Source of the DNA: Mycobacterium vicinigordonae
Lineage (GTDB): Bacteria; Actinomycetota; Actinomycetes; Mycobacteriales; Mycobacteriaceae
NCBI RefSeq assembly: GCF_013466425.1
Contig: NZ_CP059165.1
Coordinates: 2,294,001 to 2,358,000, forward strand
Reading direction: 5' to 3'
DNA: 64,000 nt
Made by a program: the position numbers and the translations under genes. A model generated the notes under the pieces. It saw only the letters and a list, made by a program, of their open reading frames with translations. It was not told the DNA's origin and did no database searches. Positions within the stretch are counted from its first letter, which is position 1, and each line of letters opens with the position of its first letter. Positions 32,564 to 42,832 of the stretch are shown piece by piece.

Positions 32564-33592
32564 GTGGTATTGGGCTTCTGGGATATCGCGGCGCCTATCG
32601 TGGGTGCGCCGATGGCCGGTGGCCCGGGCACCCCGGCGCTGGCCGCGGCGGTGTCGAATGCGGGTGGGCTCGGGTTTGTCGCGGGCGGCTATCTAAGCGC
32701 GGACCAGTTCGCCGCCGATATCACTGCCGCGCGCGCCGCCACCACCGGGCCGATCGGGGCCAACTTGTTCGTGCCGCAACCCAGCGTCGCCGACTGGCTG
32801 CAATTGGAGTACTACGCCGAAGAACTCGAAGAGGTGGCCGACCACTATCACGTCGAAGTCGGCCATCCGGTACACGGTGATGACGACGACTGGGAACGCA
32901 AGCTCGAGGTCGTGGCCGACGTGCGCCCGGAGATGGTGTCGTTCACCTTCGGGGCGCCACCTCCGGACGTAATCAGAAGGTTCAGTGCGCTGGGACTGCT
33001 GGTGTCGGTCACGGTGACCTCGGCCTACGAGGCCGGGGTGGCGGTCGCGGCCGGTGCGGACAACCTGGTGGTCCAGGGTCCCGCCGCGGGTGGGCATCGC
33101 GGCACGTTCGCCCCCGACATGGAGCCCGGCGCCGAGTCGCTGCACCAGCTGCTCGACAAGATCGGGAGCGCGCATGATGTGCCGCTGATCGCAGCGGGCG
33201 GGCTGGGCACCGTCGAGCAGATCGCGGCGGTGCTACGTCGCGGCGCGGTCGCTGCGCAGGTCGGTACCGCGCTGCTGCTCGCGGAGGAGGCCGGCACCCA
33301 TCCGGCTCACCGGGTGGCGCTGAAGAACCCGTTGTTCGACGCCACGGTGGTCACGCGGGCTTTCTCCGGCCGCTATGCGCGTGGGCTGGCGAACAACTTC
33401 ACTCGCCTGCTCGATCATGTTGCACCACTTGGCTATCCCGAGATCAACCAGATGACCAAGCCGATCCGGGCGGCGGCGGTTCAGCAGGAGGACCCGCACG
33501 GGACCAACCTGTGGGCCGGTGAGGGATACCGGGAGGCCCAGGCAGGCCCGGCGGCCGACATCGTCGCCGCCCTGGCGCCCTACATCCGGTAG
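32564..33592 (+). CDS. Nitronate monooxygenase-like flavoprotein
   Basis: FMN-dependent TIM-barrel protein of 342 residues like Rv2781c. NMO family signs: PIVGAPMAGGPGTPALAAAV, NAGGLGFVAGGYL, VVQGPAAGGHRGTF (FMN-binding and catalytic His region) and VPLIAAGGLGTVEQIAAVL. It would oxidise alkyl nitronates such as propionate-3-nitronate. GTG 32564, 4 bases after pepR, so co-transcribed. Also possibly a 2-nitropropane dioxygenase-type enoyl reductase relative. Confidence 0.9.
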   Translation: MVLGFWDIAAPIVGAPMAGGPGTPALAAAVSNAGGLGFVAGGYLSADQFAADITAARAATTGPIGANLFVPQPSVADWLQLEYYAEELEEVADHYHVEVGHPVHGDDDDWERKLEVVADVRPEMVSFTFGAPPPDVIRRFSALGLLVSVTVTSAYEAGVAVAAGADNLVVQGPAAGGHRGTFAPDMEPGAESLHQLLDKIGSAHDVPLIAAGGLGTVEQIAAVLRRGAVAAQVGTALLLAEEAGTHPAHRVALKNPLFDATVVTRAFSGRYARGLANNFTRLLDHVAPLGYPEINQMTKPIRAAAVQQEDPHGTNLWAGEGYREAQAGPAADIVAALAPYIR

Positions 33593-33597
33593 TCGCG

Positions 33598-34713
33598 TCA
33601 GTTCAGCAAGCCGGCCGGATCGGTGAATGCAAGACCTAGGTCCTCGGCCACGTGATCGGCCAGCAGCGCTCCAGCGTGGGTCGAAAGGCCTTTGGCCAGT
33701 GCGGGATCCGACCGGCAGGCCCCTCGCCAGCCGAGGTCGGCCAGCTTGAGCAGGTACGGCATGGTCGCGTTGGTTAGTGCATAGGTGGACGTCTTGGGAA
33801 CCGCACTGGGCATGTTCGCCACGCAGTAGAACAGGGTGTCGTGCACGCGGAAGGTGGGTTCGTCATGGGTGGTGGGTCGCGAGTCTTCGAAGCAGCCGCC
33901 CTGGTCGATTGAGATATCAACCAGCACCGCTCCCGGTTTCATCTGGGCGACAAGCGAATTCGAGACCAGGCTGGGCGCCTTGGCGCCCGGCACCAGCACC
34001 GCCCCGATCACCAGGTCGGCGCGTTTGACCGCGCCGACCAGTTCGTAGGTCGACGAGTAGCGGGTGCCGATGCGACCCGCGAATTCCGCGTCGAGCAGCC
34101 GCAGTTTGCCCAGGCTGAGGTCGAGCACCATGACGGAGGCCCCCATCCCGCTGGCGACCCTGGCCGCGTTGTACCCGGCGGTTCCTCCGCCGATCACGAC
34201 CACGTCGGCCGGCTTGACCCCGGGAACGCCGCCCATCAGGGCGCCGCGACCGCCTTGGGTCCGCATCAGATGATAGGAGCCGACCTGCGCGGAGAGTCGG
34301 CCGGCGACCTCGCTCATCGGGGCCAGCAACGGCAGTGCGCCGTCAGCAGTCTGCACCGTCTCGTAGGCGATAGATGTTGTGCCGGAAGCCAATAGCGCGT
34401 CGGTGCACGAGCGGGAGGCCGCCAGATGCAGGTAGGTAAACACGATCTGGCCCGAGCGCAGGTAGCCGTATTCGGCTGGCAGCGGCTCCTTGACCTTGAG
34501 TACCAGCTCGGCCTCGGCCCACACCTGTTCGGCGGTGTCGGTCAGCTGGGCGCCGGCCGCCTTGAACTTCTCGTCGGCGATGGCCGACCCCTCTCCCGCG
34601 CCCGCCTGAATCAGTACCTCGTGGCCGTGATGGGTCAGGGTGGCTACGCCTGCGGGGGTGATGGCGACCCGGAATTCGTTGTTCTTGGTCTCGGTCGGGA
34701 TTCCTACACGCAT
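33598..34713 (-). CDS. ald: L-alanine dehydrogenase
   Basis: NAD-dependent alanine dehydrogenase (40 kDa antigen), 371 residues, intact. MRVGIPTETKNNEFRVAITP at the start, VKVKEPLPAEYGYLRSGQ-type substrate domain (catalytic Lys/His segments KVKEPL and YLHLA), Rossmann motif VVIGGGTAGYNAARVA, and C-terminal LADLGWRGACRSDPALAKG. Some M. bovis strains carry a frameshift in this gene; none is seen here. In M. tuberculosis ald is faced by aldR; here the facing gene is a SRPBCC protein and no Lrp-type gene is present. Confidence 0.97.
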   Translation of the reverse strand: MRVGIPTETKNNEFRVAITPAGVATLTHHGHEVLIQAGAGEGSAIADEKFKAAGAQLTDTAEQVWAEAELVLKVKEPLPAEYGYLRSGQIVFTYLHLAASRSCTDALLASGTTSIAYETVQTADGALPLLAPMSEVAGRLSAQVGSYHLMRTQGGRGALMGGVPGVKPADVVVIGGGTAGYNAARVASGMGASVMVLDLSLGKLRLLDAEFAGRIGTRYSSTYELVGAVKRADLVIGAVLVPGAKAPSLVSNSLVAQMKPGAVLVDISIDQGGCFEDSRPTTHDEPTFRVHDTLFYCVANMPSAVPKTSTYALTNATMPYLLKLADLGWRGACRSDPALAKGLSTHAGALLADHVAEDLGLAFTDPAGLLN

Positions 34714-34851
34714 GTCCGGGCCTCCTGCCGAGTTCGCTTCCGGGGACAGTTCGATTGTCAGAAAAATCCGCGGTCAGCGCCATCCGGGGCGTCGATCCGG
34801 TGCCGATCCGTGTGCCGCTACGCCCGTTGAGGTGCTGGTTATGATTTTCCG

Positions 34852-35313
34852 ATGACTGAGCCTTCCGCGACCGCCACCGTGCAGATCGACGCCACCCCCG
34901 AGGCGGTGTACGGCTTAATCACCGACCTGCCGACGCTGGCCTCGCTGGCCGAGGAAGCCGTGAAAATGGAGCTGCGCAAAGGTGCGGAGGTGGCCAGGGG
35001 CGCGGTGTTCGTTGGCCACAACGAGAACGGCGGTAAGCGCTGGACCACCAAGTGCACCGTGACCGAGGCCGAGCCCGGCCGGGCTTTCGCGTTCGACGTG
35101 CGCGCCGCGATCCTTCCGATTGCCCGCTGGAAGTACGACATCGAGGTCGCGGCAGATGGCTGCCGGGTGACCGAGAGCACCTGGGACCAGCGCCCCGGAT
35201 GGTTCCGCAAGCTCGCAGGCATGCTCACCGGCGTCGCCGATCGCGACGCGGAAAACACCAAGAACATCCAGCTCACGCTGCAGCGCCTCAAGCAGCGGGC
35301 CGAAGAAAGGTAG
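34852..35313 (+). CDS. SRPBCC family (START-like) protein
   Basis: 153-residue polyketide cyclase/dehydrase-like protein, like Rv2778c: SATATVQIDATPEAVYGLITDL is the typical first strand and helix, with WTTKCTVTEAEPGRAFAFDV and STWDQRPGWFRKLAG following. The fold has a hydrophobic cavity for a lipid or aromatic ligand; no catalytic function can be assigned. ATG 34852. 74 bases upstream of the ferritin-like gene on the same strand. Confidence 0.85.
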   Translation: MTEPSATATVQIDATPEAVYGLITDLPTLASLAEEAVKMELRKGAEVARGAVFVGHNENGGKRWTTKCTVTEAEPGRAFAFDVRAAILPIARWKYDIEVAADGCRVTESTWDQRPGWFRKLAGMLTGVADRDAENTKNIQLTLQRLKQRAEER

Positions 35314-35390
35314 TACCGCGGGTACCGTGTACCGGAGCGCCTGAGTAAAATGCCAAGTGGTTCGGTAGGACGCGAGGCGAGGGGGCCTTG

Positions 35391-36308
35391 ATGAGCACGG
35401 TTGACGACAGGGCGGTGGGACCGCATTCGTCGGAATCCGACGCCGCCGACCACGAGCGGCTGGTCCTTGAGGCGCGCAACGTCGAATTCGACTGGGCATC
35501 GCTGCCGTTTCACTACGTTCCGAACGAGCCGATGGCGACCCACGTCCTCAATGTCCTGCATCTGCTGCTGCCGGCGGGCGAGGAGTTCTTCGTCGAGGTG
35601 TTCAAGAAGACGTTACCGCTGATCAGAGACGACCAGCTGCGGCTGGACGTGCAGGGCTTCATCGGCCAGGAGGCGATGCATTCGCAGGCGCACTCCGGTG
35701 TGCTCGCCCATTTCGACGCCCAGGGCATCGACCTGACACCGTTCACCGGCCAGGTGCGGTGGTTGTTCCAGAATTTGCTGGGGGAAAGGCCGTGGCGCAG
35801 CGCTCGGCGGCAGCACAGCTGGCTGCTGGAGCAGGTGGCGCTAATCGCGGCGATCGAGCACTACACCGCCGTCCTGGGCGAATGGGTGCTGGACTCACCG
35901 GCTCTGGATGCCGCGGGCACCGACCCGGTAATGCTGGACATGCTGCGCTGGCATGGGGCCGAGGAAGTCGAGCACAAGGCAGTGGCGTTCGACACCATGA
36001 AGCACCTGCGAGCCAGTTACTGGCGGCAGGTGCGCACGCAGCTGGTGGTAGCGCCGGTGATGCTGCTGATGTGGATTCGCGGGGTTCGGTTCATGTTCTC
36101 CGTGGATCCCTGCGTGGCGCCGGGAACCAGGGCGCGCTGGCGCGACTACCTGCGGGCGGCGCGTCGCGGATTGGTGCCCGGACCGTTCCAGTTGATCCGG
36201 GTTGTTGGTTCCTACTACCGGCCGAACTTTCATCCTTCCGAGCTGGGCGGGCTGGAGCGGGCCGTCGATTATCTGGCGGTATCACCTGCTGCCCGGGCGT
36301 CGCACTGA
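35391..36308 (+). CDS. Metal-dependent hydrolase family protein (PF10118), ferritin-like with diiron-type ligands
   Basis: 305-residue helical protein equivalent to Rv2777c, annotated elsewhere as predicted metal-dependent hydrolase. The sequence has the ligand pattern of a diiron four-helix bundle: E64/E65, E94-x-x-H97 (QEAMH), E156-H157 with E164 on a third helix and E192-x-x-H195 (EEVEH). A single hydrophobic stretch (VVAPVMLLMWIRGVRFMF, about 219-236) follows, so it may be membrane associated. ATG 35391 has a GGGGG run upstream; a TTG one codon earlier is also possible. Two bases separate it from the next gene, which suggests a shared transcript. Hydrolase versus oxygenase activity cannot be decided from sequence. 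Confidence 0.85.
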   Translation: MSTVDDRAVGPHSSESDAADHERLVLEARNVEFDWASLPFHYVPNEPMATHVLNVLHLLLPAGEEFFVEVFKKTLPLIRDDQLRLDVQGFIGQEAMHSQAHSGVLAHFDAQGIDLTPFTGQVRWLFQNLLGERPWRSARRQHSWLLEQVALIAAIEHYTAVLGEWVLDSPALDAAGTDPVMLDMLRWHGAEEVEHKAVAFDTMKHLRASYWRQVRTQLVVAPVMLLMWIRGVRFMFSVDPCVAPGTRARWRDYLRAARRGLVPGPFQLIRVVGSYYRPNFHPSELGGLERAVDYLAVSPAARASH

Positions 36309-36310
36309 TC

Positions 36311-37234
36311 ATGGGTTCGATGCGGACAGTCGCAGCCTCCGACGGCGTTCTGCTTGCGGTACACAGCTACGGCGAGCCGGACCGCAAGCTCCCGACGGTG
36401 CTGGCTGTGCACGGCTATCCCGACAACCATCGGATCTGGGACGGCGTGGCTGCAGAGCTGGCGGGCCGGTACAACGTCACCGCGTACGACGTCCGTGGAT
36501 GTGGTGAATCATCCTGTCCGACAAGTAGATCTGGGTATCTGCTGCCGCAGTTGGTGTCCGACATGAGCGTGGTGATCGACGGCCTGGGTGTAGACCGCGT
36601 GCATCTGCTGGCGCACGACTGGGGTTCGGTGCAGGGCTGGGCGGCGATCACAGACGAGTCGCTGGCGGAACGGATCGGGTCGTTCACCTCGATCTCGGGT
36701 CCACACCTACCGTACGCGGGTAGCTTCCTGCGCTCGGCACGCACGCCGCGTGCTGCGCTGGCCGTGGCCAGACAGGTGCTGTCTTCGGGCTATATCGGGT
36801 TCCTGTTGTGCCCAGGGTTGCCGGAACTTACCTTCCGATCCGGGCTCGGGGTGAAAGTCGTTGCGGCTCTTGAACGCATCGGACAGCCCGGCGGTACGCG
36901 CGGGCGGGCGCCGCGGGCAATCGGTGACTACGTCAACGGGTTGGAGCTCTACCGGGCCAATTTGCGCGGACCCCTGTTGTCGCCGGGTCCGGTGCAGGCG
37001 CAGACCGATGTCGCGGTCCAGGTGCTAGCGCCTACCAAAGACATCTTCATCACCCCCGCCCTGCAGCGGTTCATCGGCGCAATCCCGCGGCGCGGGAGGA
37101 CCGTTGCAGTCGAAGGCGGGCACTGGGCGGTGACTTCCAACCCCGCCGAGGTCGCCCAGTTGACCGGCGAGTGGATCGACCAGGCCTCGGCCGGGGCGGT
37201 GACCCCGGATGTCGCCGCAGGCGTGCCGAAATGA
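36311..37234 (+). CDS. Alpha/beta hydrolase, epoxide-hydrolase-like
   Basis: 307-residue alpha/beta hydrolase resembling the N-terminal domain of M. tuberculosis EphD. HGYPDNHRIW (oxyanion hole 34-37), AHDWGSVQGW with Asp103 in the nucleophile position, and GGHWAV holding the catalytic His. The Asp nucleophile points to epoxide hydrolase or dehalogenase chemistry rather than ester hydrolysis. ATG 36311; the end overlaps the next gene by 4 bases (ATGA). Confidence 0.85.
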   Translation: MGSMRTVAASDGVLLAVHSYGEPDRKLPTVLAVHGYPDNHRIWDGVAAELAGRYNVTAYDVRGCGESSCPTSRSGYLLPQLVSDMSVVIDGLGVDRVHLLAHDWGSVQGWAAITDESLAERIGSFTSISGPHLPYAGSFLRSARTPRAALAVARQVLSSGYIGFLLCPGLPELTFRSGLGVKVVAALERIGQPGGTRGRAPRAIGDYVNGLELYRANLRGPLLSPGPVQAQTDVAVQVLAPTKDIFITPALQRFIGAIPRRGRTVAVEGGHWAVTSNPAEVAQLTGEWIDQASAGAVTPDVAAGVPK

Positions 37235-38313
37235 CCGAGTCGCCGAGCATTTGGGGAACCCGGCCCGCCGACCTGTACGGCCGCCGGAACCGAGACCGGT
37301 TTCTGACGGCGCTGTGGGGTGTGCGCACGGTGATTGGTGGCCTGTCGGCGGCGTCGCGATGGACCCCGGCGCGGGTGCGACCGGTGCAGCGCACGCATCA
37401 CGCGACCGTCGTGGGACGCGAACTCGTCGCGCCCGATGTCGTGGCGCTCACCCTGGCCGATCCACTCGGCGGGTTACTCCCGTCCTGGACGCCCGGCGGG
37501 CATATCGACGTGCAGCTGCCGTCGGGTCGGCGGCGGCAGTATTCGTTGTGCGGATCCCCCGGCCAGCGCACTGAGTACCGAATCGCGGTGCGGCGCATTG
37601 CCGACGGCGGCGGCGGTTCAATCGAGATGCACGACGCCTACCGCGTTGGCGACACGCTGGTGTTCGAAGGCCCGCGCAACGCGTTCTATCTCGGTGCGGC
37701 CGAGGGCGAGGTGTTGTTCGTTATCGGCGGCATCGGCGTCACCCCCATCCTGCCTATGCTGCGAGTAGCCGAGCAACGCGGAATCAATTGGCGCGCAATC
37801 TATGCCGGCCGCAGCAGAGAATACATGCCGTTCCTGGACGAGGTGGTGGCGGTGGCGCCGGAGCGGGTGACGGTGTGGGCCGACGACGAGCGCGGCGGCG
37901 TCGCACCCGTCCAGGACCTCTTGGCTGGTGCCGGCCCGTCGACCGCCGTGTACGTCTGCGGGCCGGCCGCCATGCTCGAGGCGGTGCGGGTGGCCCGCGA
38001 CGCACACGCCGATGCGCCACTGCACTACGAGCGATTCAGCCCGCCACCGGTGGTGGACGGCACGCCCTTCGAGCTGGAACTGGCCCGGTCCCGCGAAGTG
38101 CTCTCCGTTCCGGCCAATCGCTCGGCGCTGGAGGTGATGCTGGACCGCGACCCCACCACCGCGTACTCCTGCCGGCAAGGTTTCTGCGGCACCTGTAAGG
38201 TGAAAGTGCTTGCCGGACAAGTCGATCACCGTGGCCGCGCCGTAGAAGGCGACAACGATATGCTGGTGTGCGTGTCTCGGTCCGGCGGCGGCCGGATTGT
38301 CATCGACGCCTAG
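37231..38313 (+). CDS. Ferredoxin reductase-type oxidoreductase with C-terminal 2Fe-2S domain
   Basis: 360-residue electron-transfer protein like Rv2776c, of the phthalate dioxygenase reductase class. Flavin motif RRQYSL (101-106), NAD(P)H motif VIGGIGVTPILPML (164-177), VYVCGPAAMLEAV, and C-terminal plant-type ferredoxin cluster ligands Cys314, Cys319, Cys322 (CRQGFCGTC) and Cys347. It can pass electrons from NAD(P)H to an oxygenase. ATG 37231 overlaps the preceding stop. The nearest candidate partner is the ferritin-like protein two genes upstream. Confidence 0.92.
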   Translation: MTESPSIWGTRPADLYGRRNRDRFLTALWGVRTVIGGLSAASRWTPARVRPVQRTHHATVVGRELVAPDVVALTLADPLGGLLPSWTPGGHIDVQLPSGRRRQYSLCGSPGQRTEYRIAVRRIADGGGGSIEMHDAYRVGDTLVFEGPRNAFYLGAAEGEVLFVIGGIGVTPILPMLRVAEQRGINWRAIYAGRSREYMPFLDEVVAVAPERVTVWADDERGGVAPVQDLLAGAGPSTAVYVCGPAAMLEAVRVARDAHADAPLHYERFSPPPVVDGTPFELELARSREVLSVPANRSALEVMLDRDPTTAYSCRQGFCGTCKVKVLAGQVDHRGRAVEGDNDMLVCVSRSGGGRIVIDA

Positions 38314-39473
38314 ATCACCCCGCTTTCGGCCAGGGCGTCCGCGAATTTCGCAAGGTCGGTGGCGAATAGCGCGGGTTGTTCGAAGGCAGCGAAGTGACCG
38401 CCACGGCCTTGCACCGAGTAGTGAATCAGGTTGTAGCGCGCCTCGGCCCAGGCCCGCGGCGTCTGCATCAACTCGAAGGGATACACCGCATATCCGGTGG
38501 GGACGTCGACACGACCGGTCCATTCGTCCAGGGGGCTGGTGCCCGCGCGTGCCGCTTCGCAGTAGAGGCGCGCGGCCGAGGTCGCGGTGCCGGTGAGCCA
38601 GTAGAACATCAGGTTGTCGATGAGCCGGTCGGTGCTGATCGGCATGCCGCCCCGGGTGTCGCACCATGCGTGGAACTTCTCGAGTATCCAACCCGCCAAG
38701 CCCAGCGGTGAATCGTCGAGCCCGAAGCCCAATGAATGCGGGCGCGTCGACTGCAGCTGCATATAGGCGGTGCCATCCTTGGCGCGTTCGCCGCTGGCGA
38801 CGAGGGCAGTGAGTTCGGAGTCGGTGATTTTCGCCAACAGTTCTTGGTCGTTCTGGTCAGGTGGGGCGAACAACATGTTGGTGTGGATCGCTGCGACGCG
38901 GTGTGCGTAGTGTTCCCCGAGATGGCGGGTGATAAGAGCGCCCCAGTCGCCACCCTGGGCCACGTAACGTTCGTACCCCAGTTGGGCCATCACGTCGTCG
39001 ACCACCGCGGCAATACGGGCCACGTCAACTCCGCGTTCGCGGGTGGGTCCGGAGAACCCGTAGCCGGGCATCGATACCGCCACTATGTGAAAGCGCTTCC
39101 GCAGCAACGGAAGTGTGTCGAGGAACTCGACGATCGAACCAGGCCAGCCGTGCGTGATCGCCAGCGGAACGGCATGTGGATGGTCGGATTTCGCGTGTAG
39201 GAAATGCACCCGCTGGCCGGCCGCCTCGGTCATGAAGGAGCCCGCGGCGTTGACCTCGGCTTCGACGGCTCGCCAGTCATAGTGGTGCAGCCAATGCTCG
39301 ACGACATCGCGGAGAAACGTCTGCTCGGTGCCGTAGTCCCAACTGGCACCATCGATTTCGGCTGGCCAGCGCGCCGTGCTGAGCCGCTGCCGCAAGTCGT
39401 CGAGCTCAGCTTCTGGAACGTCGATCCGGTAGGGCTGGGGTTGTCCGGTGCCTGGTGTCAGGTTCTCGGTCAT
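38310..39473 (-). CDS. Epoxide hydrolase with N-terminal EHN domain
   Basis: 387-residue microsomal-type epoxide hydrolase. The EHN domain (PYRIDVPEAELDDLRQRLSTARWP, residues 15-38) precedes the catalytic alpha/beta fold with HGWPGS (108-113), QGGDWGALI with nucleophile Asp176, and GRGGHFAAFEQP with the catalytic His. ATG 39473 overlaps the stop of the upstream GNAT gene by 4 bases. Convergent with the reductase gene (ends overlap by 4 bases). No counterpart here in M. tuberculosis is recalled. Confidence 0.92.
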   Translation of the reverse strand: MTENLTPGTGQPQPYRIDVPEAELDDLRQRLSTARWPAEIDGASWDYGTEQTFLRDVVEHWLHHYDWRAVEAEVNAAGSFMTEAAGQRVHFLHAKSDHPHAVPLAITHGWPGSIVEFLDTLPLLRKRFHIVAVSMPGYGFSGPTRERGVDVARIAAVVDDVMAQLGYERYVAQGGDWGALITRHLGEHYAHRVAAIHTNMLFAPPDQNDQELLAKITDSELTALVASGERAKDGTAYMQLQSTRPHSLGFGLDDSPLGLAGWILEKFHAWCDTRGGMPISTDRLIDNLMFYWLTGTATSAARLYCEAARAGTSPLDEWTGRVDVPTGYAVYPFELMQTPRAWAEARYNLIHYSVQGRGGHFAAFEQPALFATDLAKFADALAESGVI

Positions 39474-40030
39474 GCCCCGGCCGATCGACATAGGCGGTAG
39501 CCCACGTGTGGCACGCTCACACCGGGCAGTGGCTTCCAGATGAAGGTGCGGCCGTCCACTTCGAACTCCTTCTTCTCGTAGAATTCTCGTGCCTTGCGGT
39601 TCTTCTCGGCACACCACAGGACCATGTCGCTGTGCGGATACTGCTCCAGCGCTTTGTTCAGCAGCTCGCCCCCGACGCCGGCACGTTGACTCGTCTCCTT
39701 CACATAGAGCGCATCGATCTGAATGTGCTTGGGATTGGCGAGGTCTGGGCCTAAGAGCATCATGCCTTGCAGTTGGCCGCGAGCTTCGGCCAGCCACATC
39801 GCCCAACCGCCGCGGTTCAGTGTGGTCGGGTAAGAGGTCTCGACCCAGATCTTGGGCGTGACGATCATGTCCAGCACGTGCGGTGCGACGATGCCGTCCC
39901 ACGACTGCCGCCACACCGGATAGTGCATCGCTGCCACCCGCGCGTAGTCCTTTGGCTTGGCTTCGCGGATCCGGGTCTCGCTGGATCTCACGTGAGCACC
40001 TCCGTCGGCTGCATCTGGCATATCGATCAT
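39470..40030 (-). CDS. GNAT family N-acetyltransferase
   Basis: 186-residue acetyltransferase, comparable with Rv2775. Acetyl-CoA site QRAGVGGELLNKAL (motif A, Q/RxxGxG/A) with LIDALYVKE-like strand before it (read as HIQIDALYVKE) and ARAFYEK-like motif B (KAREFYEKKEFEVDG). Substrate unknown. It is the first gene of a coupled pair with the epoxide hydrolase. Confidence 0.87.
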   Translation of the reverse strand: MIDMPDAADGGAHVRSSETRIREAKPKDYARVAAMHYPVWRQSWDGIVAPHVLDMIVTPKIWVETSYPTTLNRGGWAMWLAEARGQLQGMMLLGPDLANPKHIQIDALYVKETSQRAGVGGELLNKALEQYPHSDMVLWCAEKNRKAREFYEKKEFEVDGRTFIWKPLPGVSVPHVGYRLCRSAGA

Positions 40031-40075
40031 CCAGCCTAGAGATGCACTCTCGGGCCGGGTATTGGCGTGCCCCGC

Positions 40076-41449
40076 TCAAGGTCCAGCGCGTTCGTCGTCG
40101 TTGTCGCGCAGGAGTCGTTCCGGATGGTGATAGGAGTTCGAGCGCGGTTGGTTGCGATCGAGGTGGGGTGGCGGGGTCCAGGCGGTGCGATTATCGCGCC
40201 GTTTGCTGGTTTTCCAGCCGTGGTTGAGCAGTTTGTGGTTGGGCCCGCAGGCCAGTGTCATTCTGTCGACGTCGGTGCGGCCTCCGGCGGCCCACTCGTC
40301 GATATGGTGGACCTCGCATTTGTCGGCAGTGACGTCGCAGCCGGGGAACGTGCACCCGCGTTCGGCGGCGAAGAGTGTCAGCCGTTGGTCGGTGGTGGCG
40401 ATGCGGCGGCTGCGGCCCAGGTAGAGGGGCCGGTTGGAGTGGTCATCGAACACGGCGAGGTAGTGATACGCGTCGCGGCTCATGCGGATGAGGTCGCGCA
40501 TCGGTAGTTGGACTCCGGACGCGGTGACCCCGTGACCGGCAGCGTCAGTCAGTTCCCGCAGCGTGGTGGAGACGACCACAGTAACGGGCATTCCGTTTTG
40601 CTGACCTAGGGCGGGGTTCCCGAGTTGGCTTGTCACGAGCAGATTTAGGGCGTCGTGCTGGCGTTGGCGTGGGGTGCGGGTGTCCGCCGCGGCGGCCTGG
40701 TCGGTCGGCTCGGCGTCGACAAATGGGTTGGTGTCGGCGGGATTGGCCATCCCGGGGGCGGCGAATTTGGCCAGCCAAGCGTCGAGCTTGGCGCGTAGTT
40801 CCGGGGTGGCTATCAGGGTGCCTTCGCTCATCCCGTCGGCACTTTGCGGCTTCCAGGTGAAGCCGCGCTTGCGAGCACGATCGCTGTCCGAGAACTTACC
40901 GTCCGGATTGAGATAGCAGGCCATGCGCTTGGCGACTTTGTCCAGCTGGTCGGGGCGCAACTGGGTCGCCTGGAAAGCCAAAGCTTCCTCGGCGTCTTCG
41001 ACGACGGCCGGAGGAAGATCTTGGGGCACCCCTTCTACGAATCTCTGGATCACCTTCAGGTGTTCCGGGTCGAGCATGCCGTCGCGCCACTGTCGGGCGG
41101 TGGCGGGGAGTTCGGGTGGCAGCTGCTCGCCGGTCATCGTGACACGGGGCGCCAGCTGCGCGGCGTCGCGGATTCGGCGCCGGGCCTCGGCGTAGCTGAG
41201 GCGGGACCAGTCGGCGATGACCTGGTGGGGCGCGCCGCCTAGGGCAGAGATCTCCTCCTGGGCCAGAGAGTGGATGATGTCGAGGATGACCACCGCCTGA
41301 AGCCGACGGGAGGTTTCCAGCCGTTGATGGGCCCGCAGGCGGATCGTCAGGTCCAGAGTGTCGAAGTTGACTTCGCGAAGCCCCGCGACGGCGGCATCGA
41401 GGGCCTCGAAACGGGCCACGACGTCGGCCGGAAGGGCAATCGCACACAT
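40076..41449 (-). CDS. 13E12-family DUF222 / HNH endonuclease domain protein
   Basis: 457-residue protein of the multi-copy mycobacterial 13E12 family. Residues 1-320 form the DUF222 helical region (VVARFEALDAAVAGLREV, RLSYAEARRRIRDAA); the HNH nuclease core near residue 365-410 reads CTFPGCDVTADKCEVHHIDEW, followed by DVDRMTLACGPNHKLLNHG. These genes are repeated in mycobacterial genomes and were linked to phage attachment at REP13E12 sites in M. tuberculosis. ATG 41449. Activity is not established for the family. Confidence 0.9.
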   Translation of the reverse strand: MCAIALPADVVARFEALDAAVAGLREVNFDTLDLTIRLRAHQRLETSRRLQAVVILDIIHSLAQEEISALGGAPHQVIADWSRLSYAEARRRIRDAAQLAPRVTMTGEQLPPELPATARQWRDGMLDPEHLKVIQRFVEGVPQDLPPAVVEDAEEALAFQATQLRPDQLDKVAKRMACYLNPDGKFSDSDRARKRGFTWKPQSADGMSEGTLIATPELRAKLDAWLAKFAAPGMANPADTNPFVDAEPTDQAAAADTRTPRQRQHDALNLLVTSQLGNPALGQQNGMPVTVVVSTTLRELTDAAGHGVTASGVQLPMRDLIRMSRDAYHYLAVFDDHSNRPLYLGRSRRIATTDQRLTLFAAERGCTFPGCDVTADKCEVHHIDEWAAGGRTDVDRMTLACGPNHKLLNHGWKTSKRRDNRTAWTPPPHLDRNQPRSNSYHHPERLLRDNDDERAGP

Positions 41450-41474
41450 GTTCGAATGCTATCAGCCGGATTGA

Positions 41475-42828
<1,354 letters not shown>

Positions 42829-42832
<4 letters not shown>

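Noticed and set aside
34426..34830. Plus-strand frame across the ald 5' end, considered as aldR
   Set aside because: No Lrp/AsnC helix-turn-helix or RAM-domain residues; it is antisense to ald.
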